Below are positions 16,627-25,832 of a DNA stretch of 64,000 nt, one piece after another. The stretch's first letter is position 1; the number at the start of each line of letters is the position of its first letter. This stretch comes from Roseihalotalea indica. GTDB lineage: Bacteria > Bacteroidota > Bacteroidia > Cytophagales > Cyclobacteriaceae. The notes beneath the pieces were generated by a model. The model saw only the letters and a program-made list of their open reading frames with translations. It was not told the origin of the DNA and made no database searches. Where the stretch lies: positions 930,001-994,000 of the forward strand of contig NZ_JAINFL010000001.1 of NCBI RefSeq assembly GCF_022458895.1, read 5' to 3'. The translations under genes and the position numbers were made by a program.

Positions 16627-17673
16627 TCACTGACCGATATTAAAGTCGCTGCGGAGGTGTTGGAGGTGGTTTTGCAGGGCTTCCTGCCAGGTGGGAGCGG
16701 CATCCCAGGTATCGCCCAGGTAGATATCGCCGGTATAAATGTGCTTGACGTAGTATTTGTATACCGGAGTGGTATCATCGGGTGTTTCGCCTTCCTGAGC
16801 CTCATAGCCCAGCATGGTGTGCAGGTTTTTTTCGGTAGAGTGCAGGCGCAGCAGGATAAACTGGTATCCATCCTGCCGAATCTGATCTTCCTCTTTAGAA
16901 GGATCAACCAGCCCATACTCGTAGGGGTAGGCTTCCATAATCCGGGTAAGTGGATCGGCGCTACTGGATATGAGTTGCGATGTATCGTTGCTGGCGAGTT
17001 GAGGAGCGGTAGAGGCTTCCTCTTCACTCATGCGTGGAACGGCCAGTTTATCCAGTTTCAGGTCTTGGGCGAAGCCTTCGGCCCGGCGGCCTTTTACTAC
17101 GTTACCCGCTCCGGTAAAAAACTCCGGTAGATCGCTAATCAGAAAGTTCTGAGTTTCGTAGCGGTTGCGTAGTACAAATTTGCCAAACTGACCTAACAAT
17201 CCTTCCCAATCATTGCCAGTGAGCATATACGCCGATTGCTCGGGAGAAACAAAGCTGGCTTTTTCGTTAAAAGTGGTAATCAGCAGGCCACAACGTTGCG
17301 AACTTCGTTCACGAGGGGCATAGCTTAGCAGAATCACATTTTTGATGTTCCGCTTCACCAACTGCTCGGTAAGGATGCCAGAAACATCGCGGCCTGCCTG
17401 GGCATCTTGTATGTGATAATAGGCCACTGCATCAATGCCCGCTTCCTGAAAAACTTTATGGGCTTTATCAGCAAAGGTTCGCCAGGTTTCGTTTCGGCTG
17501 ATCTGCCGGGGAGCATCTACCAGCACCATTGTTTTGGTGTACATCACCGTCTCCGGCAACTCATTAATTGGAGTGAGCTCCCGGAAAGGGGATGGAAACA
17601 CCGAAGTCTCCTGCCCGTAGGCGGTTATCAGTAGAAAATTAAGGATAGCAGCAAAAGCAAGGCGCTTCATCAT
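16627..17673 (-). CDS. exported protein, unknown function
   Basis: 348 residues with a signal peptide (about 1-20, ending TAYGQ). The mature part has an alpha/beta segment in the first half (TFADKAHKVFQEAGIDAVAYYH, NIKNVILLSYAP) that might be a nucleotide- or receptor-like fold, and a C-terminal part ending with KYYVKHIYTGDIYLGDTW. I do not recognise the family. A TAnnTTTG promoter element precedes it on the minus strand at 17757-17764. Residue 2 is also Met, so the start could be 3 nt later. Confidence 0.75.
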   Translation of the reverse strand: MMKRLAFAAILNFLLITAYGQETSVFPSPFRELTPINELPETVMYTKTMVLVDAPRQISRNETWRTFADKAHKVFQEAGIDAVAYYHIQDAQAGRDVSGILTEQLVKRNIKNVILLSYAPRERSSQRCGLLITTFNEKASFVSPEQSAYMLTGNDWEGLLGQFGKFVLRNRYETQNFLISDLPEFFTGAGNVVKGRRAEGFAQDLKLDKLAVPRMSEEEASTAPQLASNDTSQLISSSADPLTRIMEAYPYEYGLVDPSKEEDQIRQDGYQFILLRLHSTEKNLHTMLGYEAQEGETPDDTTPVYKYYVKHIYTGDIYLGDTWDAAPTWQEALQNHLQHLRSDFNIGQ

Positions 17674-17756
17674 AAGGGTGAACCGTTTGGCTAGTAATGC
17701 AACGCAAAAGAGCGTTAGTTCATTACCTCAAAACATCTTTTTCTCGGTAAGTTCAC

Positions 17757-17764
17757 CCAAACGT
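17757..17764 (-). promoter_or_regulatory. Bacteroidota -7 promoter element
   Basis: TACGTTTG on the minus strand, a perfect TAnnTTTG, about 85 bp upstream of the exported-protein gene ending at 16627. The leader also contains an 8-bp inverted repeat GGGTGAAC (17676-17683)/GTTCACCC (17750-17757). Confidence 0.5.
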
Positions 17765-17787
17765 ACTAAAATTCCGGAAATGATACG

Positions 17788-18243
17788 TTACCGCCGCATT
17801 TGAGGGCGATCCCGGTCCCGGTCGCCCCGGCGTCGCTCACCTAGTTTTCGCAGAATCATCCGTTGAAATTCACCTTCCGCCTGAATCAGCTGGACGATTT
17901 GTATGGGAGAAAGCACCCCCGATAGCTCCTGCGTCATTTTCCGGTCTAAAGCCAGTTGCTGCTCTTTGAGAGAAAAATAGTCGTCAATATGCTGTTGAGC
18001 ACTTGCCTCGGTCAGGCTATCGGTGTTCAGCGTGCGGCGCATGCGAAATTCATTTTTTCTTAACTCATGGCGCTGGTCGCTCAGTTGATTATAGATGGGC
18101 CAGAATTGCTGAGCCGTTTCTGGGGTGAGTGATAGCCGCTCTGTCAGAAAGGCAATACGGGCGCTTTCTATTTTCTCAGAGGGACGTTGAGCAAACGCAG
18201 CAATGCTCAATAAGAATATGGGTATGATCAGTAACTTTTTCAT
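17788..18243 (-). CDS. Spy/CpxP-like periplasmic protein
   Basis: 151 residues: signal peptide to about residue 18 (LLSIAAFAQ), then an all-helical protein with SARIAFLTERLSLTPETAQQFWPIYNQL, matching the LTPEQAxxFWP-type motif of Spy/CpxP-like periplasmic proteins in Bacteroidota. The tail is strongly basic (RRRGDRDRDRP). Such proteins sense or chaperone periplasmic stress. It is the third gene of an operon after an ECF sigma factor and an anti-sigma-like membrane protein, which suggests it is an accessory sensor or target. Confidence 0.85.
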   Translation of the reverse strand: MKKLLIIPIFLLSIAAFAQRPSEKIESARIAFLTERLSLTPETAQQFWPIYNQLSDQRHELRKNEFRMRRTLNTDSLTEASAQQHIDDYFSLKEQQLALDRKMTQELSGVLSPIQIVQLIQAEGEFQRMILRKLGERRRGDRDRDRPQMRR

Positions 18244-18324
18244 GATATAAGAATGAGTGAATGGTAAAATGATAGAGTGAGTGAACAGGAATAGAGTTCA
18301 TACTATTTCTTTAAATCTATCATG

Positions 18325-18804
18325 CTATAAATAATCTTCTATGTATTCCATATCTGGGTAATATTCTTCGGGCAGTTCGTAAGATTCCAGTTCGGTTTCC
18401 AGCAGTTCCTCTTCCTCAGTTTCGGTTAGCGATACAGAGGTGTAAATATCTACCTGATTCATTTGCAGGTAATCAATCAGGTCTTCGTTGCTTACCTCGG
18501 CCAACAGGGTTTGTACCTTTTCTTCGGCCGGGCCTTCATTGGCAGCCACCGAGTCGGAGGTGGTTTTAAATGGGTTGATGAGCCAAACCGAAATCACCAG
18601 CGCGGCTACGGCCGCCGCAGCGTAATACCAGCGGGAAGCCAGGCCAATTGTTTTGGCAGAAGGTACCTGAGATGCTTCCTCTTCCTCAGTAATTCGGGCC
18701 TGAATGCGGTCCGACAGGCTGTCAAAGTAACCTTCGGGGGCCGGAAAAGGATCTTTAGTGACACCTTTCTTCTTCAGATCGTCTAAGTTCATTGGATTAG
18801 CCAT
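18325..18804 (-). CDS. putative anti-sigma factor, single-pass membrane protein
   Basis: 159 residues. The N-terminal cytosolic part contains FPAPEGYFDSLSDRIQARI, a sequence typical of Bacteroidota anti-sigma-like proteins paired with ECF sigma factors. One transmembrane helix (about 61-77, AAAAVAALVISVWLI) precedes an acidic extracytoplasmic domain with NEDLIDYLQMNQVDIYT and an end of Glu/Tyr/Asp. No zinc anti-sigma HxxxCxxC motif is present. It starts 5 bp after the sigma gene stop and is followed by the Spy-like gene. Confidence 0.82.
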   Translation of the reverse strand: MANPMNLDDLKKKGVTKDPFPAPEGYFDSLSDRIQARITEEEEASQVPSAKTIGLASRWYYAAAAVAALVISVWLINPFKTTSDSVAANEGPAEEKVQTLLAEVSNEDLIDYLQMNQVDIYTSVSLTETEEEELLETELESYELPEEYYPDMEYIEDYL

Positions 18805-18809
18805 GGTTA

Positions 18810-19391
18810 CTAAATCGTTTGATGTTGTAAGTATGCTTCTATTTTCTTCACAGCCAGATGATAACTGGCTTTCAGGCCGCCTACACTGGTGCCGGTAATA
18901 TTGGCGATGGCCTCGTACTTTAAATCTTCAAAATACTTGAGATTAAAAACCAGCCGTTGTTTGTCGGGTAATTGCAGCAGTGCCTTCTGTAATCGCTTCT
19001 GTATTTCATCCCCATCCAGCGAGGGCGTTTGATCTACTTTTTCCATCAGCTCCGTGTTGGCATCTCCCAGCGAGAGCAACGAGCGTTTTTTCTTCTTTTG
19101 CAGAAAACGCAGGCACTCATTAGTAGCAATCCGGTATAGCCAGGTATACAGTTGCGCATCTCCCTGAAATTTTTCCAGGTTCCGCCATACCTTAATGAAG
19201 GTTTCCTGCACCACATCGTCGGCGTCATCGTGGTCAATCACCATCTTCCGCACAATGGAGTAGATACGTTCCTGGTAGGTGCGGACCAGTTGCTGAAAAG
19301 CCTCATGCTGCCCACCCGGTTCCTTAAACCTCTTAAGTATGTACTGGTCCTGATCTTCCAAGCGCGAGTCTGTTGTTTCTTCGGTAACCAA
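18810..19391 (-). CDS. ECF RNA polymerase sigma factor
   Basis: 193 residues, with region 2 (DDADDVVQETFIKVWRNL, about 59-76, and FQGDAQLYTWLYRIATNECL) and region 4 (LQLPDKQRLVFNLKYFEDLKYEAIA, then TSVGGLKASYHLAVKKIEAYL). It directs RNA polymerase to envelope-stress-type promoters and is held at the membrane by the anti-sigma-like protein encoded just downstream. Autoregulation is likely for this gene layout, but I see no promoter that I can defend. Confidence 0.95.
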   Translation of the reverse strand: MVTEETTDSRLEDQDQYILKRFKEPGGQHEAFQQLVRTYQERIYSIVRKMVIDHDDADDVVQETFIKVWRNLEKFQGDAQLYTWLYRIATNECLRFLQKKKKRSLLSLGDANTELMEKVDQTPSLDGDEIQKRLQKALLQLPDKQRLVFNLKYFEDLKYEAIANITGTSVGGLKASYHLAVKKIEAYLQHQTI

Positions 19392-19547
19392 AATAACCGA
19401 TCTTTTCGTTTTATAGCTTAGATCAGTATTAATCCCAAAGGTTTAATGTGCCTTAAAAAAGATGATAGATTTATTAAAATTGAAACTGTATAAAGAATTT
19501 CAGCTAACTAATGAAGAATTCTATCATCGGTATCAGATTAATATGAA

Positions 19548-19751
19548 TTGTGTCTGAAAAAGGCGCAAAAGGAGGCAGGGGAGTAGATGGAAAACGGAGT
19601 ACGACTCGGCTGGCTAGTATTTCTTAATGATAAGAAAGCCTACGTATATCGGCCTAATCAGGTAGTGGAAGAATTGCAGCGTTATGATCAATCGTTGTTG
19701 GGAGAAGAGGTATTATCTGGTTTTACTTTTGACCTGCATATATTAAAATAA
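19548..19751 (+). pseudogene. C-terminal remnant of a Uma2-family endonuclease
   Basis: An ATG at 19587 begins a 54-codon frame containing MENGVRLGWLVF, KKAYVYRPNQVVEEL and LLGEEVLSGFTFDL, matching the C-terminal third of Uma2 (DUF820) PD-(D/E)XK proteins, where the usual text is ENGxxLGWLID and VLPGF. Directly upstream, in the same frame, LKKAQKEAGE is followed by TAG where the family has Tyr (EYMENG). The frame is closed by TAA 15 codons before that stop-converted Tyr. The catalytic N-terminal part is missing, so this is a dead fragment. Confidence 0.75.
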
Positions 19752-19794
19752 ACAGTTTATGGCCGTTAGTTGACAGATTGAAAAGAAAGTCTGT

Positions 19795-20403
19795 TTATTG
19801 GTTGTTGACTAGCGAATAGACAATAATATTAGTGGCGATACCCAGACCAAAGCCAAGTGCCACCGATCCCCACTTTTTTCCTCTGGCTTTTTTTATGTAG
19901 CCTTGCTTGTATTCATATGATTGTAGCATTTGATAGTCAGGAACTGTATCTTCAATTTTGGGTGGTACTATTCCCAGAATAATGCCAGTGGCTAAGCCCA
20001 CCGGTGCAAATACGACTGTAGCCCCAAATGTGCCCCACATAGGTCCTCTCTTTCTATAATATATGTCGGCATCTCTTCTCCCCTGTAAGTACAGGTTCTC
20101 GGGCGACATAGAAATATGATCAGCAGGACGGTCGGCCGGTTGTGAGGGAGAGCTAACTTCATAAGAGAAAACTTCTTTGGTACCATTTGCATACTTAATC
20201 ATATACACTTGCTGATGAGGTATGATATACAAAGGTCCTGTAGGATTATTTTGCTTTTTATAGGCTACTTCATTCAATCTCACTTCTACAACATTAGCAG
20301 AAATCTCTTCTCCGTCGATAGTGATAATAGTATCCTGTCCTGAGGCCAGCGTAACCACCATCATCAATACCGAAAACAAGCCAATAGTAAGTCTATCTTT
20401 CAT
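19795..20403 (-). CDS. exported or membrane protein, unknown function
   Basis: 202 residues. A signal peptide (about 1-22, ending LASGQ) is followed by a small beta domain (TIITIDGEEISANVVEVRL, LYIIPHQQVYMIKYANGTKEV), a pattern common in Bacteroidota proteins exposed outside the cytoplasm, then two hydrophobic glycine-rich helices (about 124-145 and 178-198) that insert in a membrane. No family name can be assigned. It is convergent with the Uma2 remnant. Confidence 0.75.
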   Translation of the reverse strand: MKDRLTIGLFSVLMMVVTLASGQDTIITIDGEEISANVVEVRLNEVAYKKQNNPTGPLYIIPHQQVYMIKYANGTKEVFSYEVSSPSQPADRPADHISMSPENLYLQGRRDADIYYRKRGPMWGTFGATVVFAPVGLATGIILGIVPPKIEDTVPDYQMLQSYEYKQGYIKKARGKKWGSVALGFGLGIATNIIVYSLVNNQ

Positions 20404-20648
20404 AACAGCTATTTTTTACAATGATAAGGAGGTCCTTGAAAGAAAAATATGAAATCGTTGGTGAGAGGAAATAAGTAAGGAATACTAGGTTTTTTACCTG
20501 TTATAGCTGGCTAAGATCAATAAAAAGTGTTTTTAAATATGGTTTGCCGAGTATTGCCGGGTTTATAATTTTTTTACTCCGTATTAAACCTTCTTTAGGT
20601 GTTCCGGTCTAAGGTTCAGATTATTTGAAATTTTAAACAGTGGACATT

Positions 20649-21068
20649 ATGAAGAAGATAGTAAATCTTAGTTTAGCATTTATGTTAGTGGCTGGAAGTA
20701 TGGCCTGGGCTCAGCAAGGGCGAGGCGGTAGAGGGGGTAACCCCGAAGAGCGAGCCGAGAAGCTAACTGCCTCTATGACAGAAATGCTGGCCTTAACCGA
20801 AGATCAGCAAACCGAAGTGGGCGACCTCAACCTGAAATTTGCTACCCAAATGCAGGAAACCTTTCAGGAAAACCGGGGCGACCGGGAAGCCGTGCGCGAA
20901 GCGATGAAAAGCTTGAATAAAGAACGGGAAACCGAATTGGCCTCTATTCTGACGGAAGAGCAGATGCAGACTTATAATGAGAAGAAAGCGGAGCTCAGAG
21001 ATAAAGCTCGGGAGCGTCGGGGCCATCGTAAAGGCCGTGGTAAAAAAGATGCAGCGAGTCAGCAATAG
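20649..21068 (+). CDS. Spy-like periplasmic protein, basic C-terminus
   Basis: 139 residues from the ATG at 20649. Signal peptide MKKIVNLSLAFMLVAGSMAWAQ (first 22), then GRGGRGG and a helical domain with MLALTEDQQTEVGDLNLKFA, the LTxxQ pattern of Spy-like proteins, and LASILTEEQMQTYNEKKAEL. The C-terminal tail is lysine/arginine-rich. It is the second LTxxQ-type protein within 3 kb of the ECF sigma factor and so may belong to the same stress regulon. Its mRNA ends in an intrinsic terminator at 21098-21130. Confidence 0.85.
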   Translation: MKKIVNLSLAFMLVAGSMAWAQQGRGGRGGNPEERAEKLTASMTEMLALTEDQQTEVGDLNLKFATQMQETFQENRGDREAVREAMKSLNKERETELASILTEEQMQTYNEKKAELRDKARERRGHRKGRGKKDAASQQ

Positions 21069-21097
21069 ATTTTTTGCTACACAAATTGTATAAAAAG

Positions 21098-21130
21098 AAA
21101 GCGATGAGCATTACGTTCATCGCTTTTTTT
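21098..21130 (+). terminator. intrinsic terminator after the Spy-like gene
   Basis: AAAGCGATGA (21098-21107) pairs with TCATCGCTTT (21117-21126), followed by a T-run. It lies 30 bp after the stop and faces the convergent cytochrome c gene. Confidence 0.9.
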
Positions 21131-21150
21131 ATGCTTGGATGGTGATTGTG

Positions 21151-21591
21151 TTATAAATCGTCTCGCACGGCTTGTACCTCGGCAAAAGTGACTACTTCGC
21201 CTTCATTGCCCCAACTATTGCGGACGTAATTCAGCACGTGAGCTACTTCCTCATCCGACAGCGGCTGAGGAGGCATCACTCCATTATAGGTTTGTCCGTT
21301 TACTACCATCTCACCCTGTGAGCCTTGCAGTACTTGCTTAATGGAACGCTCCTTGTCGGCCATCAGGTAATCCGACTTAGCCAGCGGAGGAAATGCCCCG
21401 GGAATACCTTCGCCGGTAGCCATATGGCAGGCCAGGCAATAGCCTTGGTATATTTCCTGACCAAGTTTGATGCTTTCCTGTAGATCCGGTTCGGTTTGCT
21501 GTACGGATGACGATGGAGCAGGTTGATACCACGAAAAAAGCACAGACGCTGCGTACAGGGCCGTGCTTATGAAAAGATAGGAATAGGTCAT
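21151..21591 (-). CDS. class I cytochrome c
   Basis: 146 residues: an N-terminal membrane or signal segment (about 1-22) and a single haem-binding CLACH motif (about 52-56), with KSDYLMADKERS and the Met ligand region NGVMPPQPLSDEEVAHVLNYVRNSWGN. It is a periplasmic mono-haem electron carrier. It follows the IorB-like gene (gap 47 bp) on the same strand, and such cytochromes accept electrons from Mo hydroxylases of this type. Confidence 0.92.
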   Translation of the reverse strand: MTYSYLFISTALYAASVLFSWYQPAPSSSVQQTEPDLQESIKLGQEIYQGYCLACHMATGEGIPGAFPPLAKSDYLMADKERSIKQVLQGSQGEMVVNGQTYNGVMPPQPLSDEEVAHVLNYVRNSWGNEGEVVTFAEVQAVRDDL

Positions 21592-21638
21592 GAGTGTGTA
21601 AAAATTTTGAACTACAAACCCTTAAAGATAAGTGATTG

Positions 21639-23807
21639 TTACGCTTTATCCATACGGAACGGCAGTTTTCGAATACGGTTTCCAGATTCATTGAAGATGG
21701 CATTAGCCAGAGCGGGGGCCAATGGGGGTAAGCCCGGTTCGCCTACGCCTCCCGGTTTTTCCTGGCTATCCATAATATGTACCTCCACCTCCGGCATCTC
21801 ATCCATCTTCACCATCTGGTAATTATGGAAATTGCTCTGCATCACTCGTCCACCTCGGAAGATGATCGGATCTTTGATAGCTGCCGTGAGTCCCATAACA
21901 ATATTGCCTTCGGTTTGGGCGCGAATGGTATCCGGGTTCACCGTCATACCGCAGTCAATGACCGCAACTACTTTCTTGAACTTTAGCTGGCCGGTTTTAT
22001 TTCGCTCTACGAAGGCTACCTGTCCGCAGATGCTGCCAAAGCACTCAGCAATGGCTACGCCCTTTCCCTGGTTGTCGGGCAAGCCTTTGTTCCAGCCAGT
22101 TTTCTCTTCCAGCATTTCCAGCACCTTCACAAAGCGGGGCTGCTCTTTCAACAGCTCTTTCCGAAACTGAAGCGGGTCTTGTCCGGCCTCATGCGCTATT
22201 TCGTCAATGAAAGATTCATGAGCAAAAGCATTGGTCGATGAATAGACCGAACGCCACCATAGCACCGGAATTTGCGTCTCGTAGGGCACGTAGCGAGTCA
22301 TGAAGTTTGGGAAGGCATAATGCGTGTTGATAGCCTCCATCACACCTCCGGGCATTTTGCTTTTATCAGCATCCGGCCACTGAAAGGCCAGTGCCTGCCC
22401 AATCATTTTATGCTTCAGGGCTACCGGTGCCCCTTGCGCGTCAAATCCGGCCTGTAGCTGGTGCAGCGTGCCGGGGCGGAATGGTCCCTGCTGCGTATCA
22501 TCCTCGCGCGTCCAGACTACTTTTACCGGCTCATTAATCTGCTTCGCAATAGAAACTGCTTCAATAATGAAGTCGTTAAAAGCCCGGCGGCCAAAGCCCC
22601 CACCCAGGAAGCTTACGTGAATCTTGATGTTTTCCTCAGGAATGCCCAGATACTGGGTGATATCGCCCAAAGCCCACTGCGGAGATTGAGTCGGTCCCCA
22701 GATTTCGCATTGGTTGCCCTTTACATGAGCCACCATGTTCATAGGTTCCATTGGGCTATGAGCTAGATAGGGAAGCTGATATTCTGCTTCCAGCGTTTTG
22801 ACAGATTGCTCGTACGCATTAGCAAAATCACCTTTGCTTTCGTGCTCAAAGCCTTCTTCCGACTGTAAATTTTTTAAGCCCTCGTCAATTTTGCGGGAAT
22901 CAATTTCATCGTAACCGGACAAATCCCACTGTACGCGTAAGGCTTTTCGCCCCTGAAAGGCCGCGTAGTAAGAATCAGCCACCACCGCTACTCCCTCAAA
23001 ATGGTAAGCAAATACCGGGCGTTCAGCCTTTACCACATATTTTACTCCGGGTATGGCTTTCGCTGCCGCTTCATCGTAGCTCACCACTTTACCGTGCAGG
23101 GTAGGGGCGCGTTCTACCGATGCGTAGAGCATACCCGGCACTTCCACATCCAATCCGAAGACGGCTTCCCCATTGCACTTTATGGGCGCGTCTTTGCGGG
23201 GGAGTGGTTGTCCCAGAATCTTAAAGTCTTTTGAATCTTTTAAAATAGGCTCAGCCGGAACGTCCAGCTTTGCCGCTTCTGCTACCAGTTCGCCGTAGGT
23301 CAGGCTTTTGTTTTTCTTTTTCAGTATGATCTTCCCATTTTCGGCGTAGCAGTCTCGGGGTTTTACCTTCCATTGTTCGGCAGCAGCCTGAATGAGCATC
23401 TCGCGGGCAGCAGCGCCCATCTTGCGGAGGGGTAGCCATTCTCCCCGAACGCTATTACTACCGCCCACCATCTGGCTACCGTACTTTTTATGCCCTTCGG
23501 CCTGCACAATATGCACATCATCCATGCTTACTTCCAGCTCTTCAGCCAGCAGCATAGGCATAGACTGGTACACGCCCTGACCCATCTCGGGTTTGTGGTT
23601 CATTAGGGTAATCTTCCCTTCCGGGTCAATGATGATGAAGGGGTTAAGCTGGGCACCAAATACACCTTCGCCATTAATTTTATAAACTTCCGCTTCCCGG
23701 CTTATGGCCGATGTGCCGAATCCCAGCGCCAACAGCGCTCCTGAAGCACCGCTGATTTGCAGGAAGCGACGCCGGTTTAAAGGCAGATTGTTAGTTAACT
23801 TTTCCAT
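21639..23807 (-). CDS. molybdopterin-binding subunit of a xanthine dehydrogenase/IorB-type enzyme
   Basis: 722 residues. The N-terminus is a Tat-type signal ([20 protein letters not shown]), so the folded enzyme is exported. Two Mo-cofactor-binding halves follow, with [49 protein letters not shown] and a C-terminal [19 protein letters not shown] segment, as in isoquinoline 1-oxidoreductase beta subunits and aldehyde dehydrogenases of this group. It hydroxylates an aldehyde or N-heterocycle outside the membrane; the exact substrate is not visible. Its start overlaps the IorA-like gene by 17 bp. Confidence 0.94.
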   Translation of the reverse strand: MEKLTNNLPLNRRRFLQISGASGALLALGFGTSAISREAEVYKINGEGVFGAQLNPFIIIDPEGKITLMNHKPEMGQGVYQSMPMLLAEELEVSMDDVHIVQAEGHKKYGSQMVGGSNSVRGEWLPLRKMGAAAREMLIQAAAEQWKVKPRDCYAENGKIILKKKNKSLTYGELVAEAAKLDVPAEPILKDSKDFKILGQPLPRKDAPIKCNGEAVFGLDVEVPGMLYASVERAPTLHGKVVSYDEAAAKAIPGVKYVVKAERPVFAYHFEGVAVVADSYYAAFQGRKALRVQWDLSGYDEIDSRKIDEGLKNLQSEEGFEHESKGDFANAYEQSVKTLEAEYQLPYLAHSPMEPMNMVAHVKGNQCEIWGPTQSPQWALGDITQYLGIPEENIKIHVSFLGGGFGRRAFNDFIIEAVSIAKQINEPVKVVWTREDDTQQGPFRPGTLHQLQAGFDAQGAPVALKHKMIGQALAFQWPDADKSKMPGGVMEAINTHYAFPNFMTRYVPYETQIPVLWWRSVYSSTNAFAHESFIDEIAHEAGQDPLQFRKELLKEQPRFVKVLEMLEEKTGWNKGLPDNQGKGVAIAECFGSICGQVAFVERNKTGQLKFKKVVAVIDCGMTVNPDTIRAQTEGNIVMGLTAAIKDPIIFRGGRVMQSNFHNYQMVKMDEMPEVEVHIMDSQEKPGGVGEPGLPPLAPALANAIFNESGNRIRKLPFRMDKA

Positions 23808-24267
23808 AGCTCATATCTTTTGCCGCGGTGTGAATTGCTTTCCGAATGCGGGCATAGGTGCCACAGCGGCAGATGTTACCGTGCATTGCCTTGTCGATGT
23901 CCTCATCAGTAGGTTCCGGTTTTTCGTTCAGCAGGGCCACTGCCGACATAATTTGCCCTGACTGGCAGTAACCACATTGGGGTACCTGTTCTTTAATCCA
24001 AGCTTGCTGTACGGGGTGGTCGTTATTTTGGGAAATGCCCTCAATGGTGGTGATTTGCTTTTCGCCCACGGCCGAAACCGGAAGCACGCAACTGCGGGTC
24101 ATGGTACCATCCAAGTGAATAGTGCAGGCGCCGCATTGGGCCATGCCGCAGCCAAATTTGGTGCCCTTCAGCCCGATAACATCGCGGATTACCCAGAGCA
24201 AAGGGGTTTGCGGGTCAACGTCAACCGAGTAGTCTTTCTGGTTGATGTTCAGCGTAAACTGAGCCAT
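23791..24267 (-). CDS. (2Fe-2S) subunit of the molybdenum hydroxylase (IorA-like)
   Basis: 158 residues. The plant-type [2Fe-2S] cluster ligands are in [17 protein letters not shown] and RSCVL; the second cluster uses [11 protein letters not shown] and [12 protein letters not shown]. This is the standard small subunit of the IorAB/xanthine oxidase family; electrons pass from Mo in the large subunit to the [2Fe-2S] clusters and then probably to the neighbouring cytochrome c. It overlaps the large subunit gene. Confidence 0.95.
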   Translation of the reverse strand: MAQFTLNINQKDYSVDVDPQTPLLWVIRDVIGLKGTKFGCGMAQCGACTIHLDGTMTRSCVLPVSAVGEKQITTIEGISQNNDHPVQQAWIKEQVPQCGYCQSGQIMSAVALLNEKPEPTDEDIDKAMHGNICRCGTYARIRKAIHTAAKDMSYGKVN

Positions 24268-24330
24268 AAAAATAAAAGGTTTGTAGCAGTGAATTTCGGC
24301 CTAAGGTAAGGAAATGATTAGAGAAGCGGT

Positions 24331-24366
24331 AGTATTGAGCGGTGAATTGAAGAAACGGTCAATACT
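24331..24366. other. intercistronic inverted repeat
   Basis: AGTATTGA (24331-24338) and TCAATACT (24359-24366) are perfect complements with a 20-nt loop, between the MocA-like gene and iorA-like gene. No T-run follows on either strand, so it may stabilise or process the mRNA. Confidence 0.4.
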
Positions 24367-24383
24367 CATGATATATGAATTGA

Positions 24384-24977
24384 CTAGTTTGGGGTTAATT
24401 GATGTTTAATACGCTCAAAATCCTCGGGTGTATCCACATCGTAGGCCCCTCCTGGGAAGTCAACGGTAGCCATGTATTCTTTATGCTGGTGGATGATTTG
24501 CTTGGCGCCGCCTTTACTGTCAAGTGTGAGCAAATTTGGGAATAGGGCCTGGCCGAAAAGTGCGGGCACGCCTACCGTATTCTGGTAAGAGGATGCAACC
24601 AGGTTTTTGCCAGTGTCGTAGTGCATCTGTATGAGTTGGCGTAGGAGCTTTTCACTGACCAGGGGCTGATCGCACAGCATGATGATGATAGCTTCAGGAA
24701 CTAAGTTCTTAACAACGACTTGTTGCACCCCGGTGCGAATAGAAGAACCCATGCCGCTGGCCCATTCCGGATTATGGATTAACGAAACAGAGGTCTTCCG
24801 TAAATCTTCCTGTACTGCATCGGCATAGGACCCGGTAACCACCACCACCTCATGGCTAACCGATTTTGCCGTTTGTACGGCCCGTTGCACCAGCGACTGC
24901 CCCTGAAGCTGCATCAGTTGTTTGGGCTGCCCCATGCGCCGAGCTTCGCCAGCTGCTAGAATTACAGTAACAATCAT
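24384..24977 (-). CDS. MocA-like molybdenum cofactor cytidylyltransferase
   Basis: 197 residues of the NTP transferase fold: TVILAAGEARRMGQPKQL at the start is the nucleotide-binding loop; WASGMGSSIRTGV and IIIMLCDQPLV (metal Asp) follow, and the end is GGAYDVDTPEDFERI. MocA converts molybdopterin to its cytosine dinucleotide form, required by IorB-type enzymes, which fits the adjacent iorAB-like genes. Its ATG overlaps the stop of the DUF3667 gene by four bases. No XdhC-like insertion factor is seen in the window. Confidence 0.9.
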   Translation of the reverse strand: MIVTVILAAGEARRMGQPKQLMQLQGQSLVQRAVQTAKSVSHEVVVVTGSYADAVQEDLRKTSVSLIHNPEWASGMGSSIRTGVQQVVVKNLVPEAIIIMLCDQPLVSEKLLRQLIQMHYDTGKNLVASSYQNTVGVPALFGQALFPNLLTLDSKGGAKQIIHQHKEYMATVDFPGGAYDVDTPEDFERIKHQLTPN

Positions 24978-25690
24978 GCGGGATTATGCGACATCATAAA
25001 TAAAAAACCACTAACGCCTCCAATGACGAGCATAAGCAGCAGATTTAATAAGCAAACCAGAACTGCTTTAATAATGCCTTTTCCTGTTTTTAACTGAAAA
25101 AAAGAAATAAGGCCCCAACTTATATATACTGCCCAAAAAAACTGATACATGGTGTTGAACACGGTCGGGAAATAATACATACCTAAACTTCCTACCAAGT
25201 AGAGCAACATGCCTTCTGCAACCAGAAAAGCATTTAATACCAAATGCTCAGCATAGTTATATCCTTTCTTCAAAAAAAATAAATAGGTAAAAGCTGCCAA
25301 AAGCGGGATTGAGAGAAAGGTAATGATATTATAATACTGATAGAGAAAGGTGACTAACTGTTGCTGGACCTGCCGGCCGGCTTCATCAATTGATAGAACT
25401 CCCGCTTCATCATAGAATTTATTGATCAAATCAAGTTTGATTACTGCATAGGTGGAAATAGCCGTGGTGAAAACCAAGAATCGAATAGGATGAGAGTAGC
25501 GTTTTCGCTCGCCCTGTAAATAATCCCGGATAGCTTTGCCTGGGTTGAGCAGAAGCATCTTCACGGTAAAGAAGAAACCCTTGTCCCAGCTTAAAGTGCC
25601 TAAAACTTCTTCCCATAAATGCCCAATGGTAATTCTGGGAGGCTCTTTTTTTATAAAATTCGGTGAGGTTGTGTCAGGGCTACTTTTCAT
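24974..25690 (-). CDS. DUF3667 membrane protein
   Basis: 238 residues. The N-terminal signature, with a segment around LWEEVLGTLSWDKGFFFTVK and LLLNPGKAIRDYLQGERKRY, is that of DUF3667, a Bacteroidota membrane family of unknown function. Hydrophobic segments at about 84-100, 130-150, 166-182 and 205-233 give four or five helices. Overlap (ATGA) with the MocA-like gene shows coupled translation. Confidence 0.88.
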   Translation of the reverse strand: MKSSPDTTSPNFIKKEPPRITIGHLWEEVLGTLSWDKGFFFTVKMLLLNPGKAIRDYLQGERKRYSHPIRFLVFTTAISTYAVIKLDLINKFYDEAGVLSIDEAGRQVQQQLVTFLYQYYNIITFLSIPLLAAFTYLFFLKKGYNYAEHLVLNAFLVAEGMLLYLVGSLGMYYFPTVFNTMYQFFWAVYISWGLISFFQLKTGKGIIKAVLVCLLNLLLMLVIGGVSGFLFMMSHNPA

Positions 25691-25832
25691 ATTACTCTTA
25701 AATTTTATCCCGCTGTGGGAAAAAATTCCAAAATATGGAAATACAGTAATTTCGAAAGATAATATACGCTTTTTGTATAAGTCATGCAGTTGATTTACGA
25801 GGTGGGGTGATGTATTTTACCGCACTAAACTT

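Noticed and set aside
18247..18290. Possible heptad repeat (GAATGAGT...GAGTGAGTGAAC) upstream of the Spy-like gene
   Set aside because: Period of seven is not kept beyond two or three units; weaker than the arrays near the permeases.
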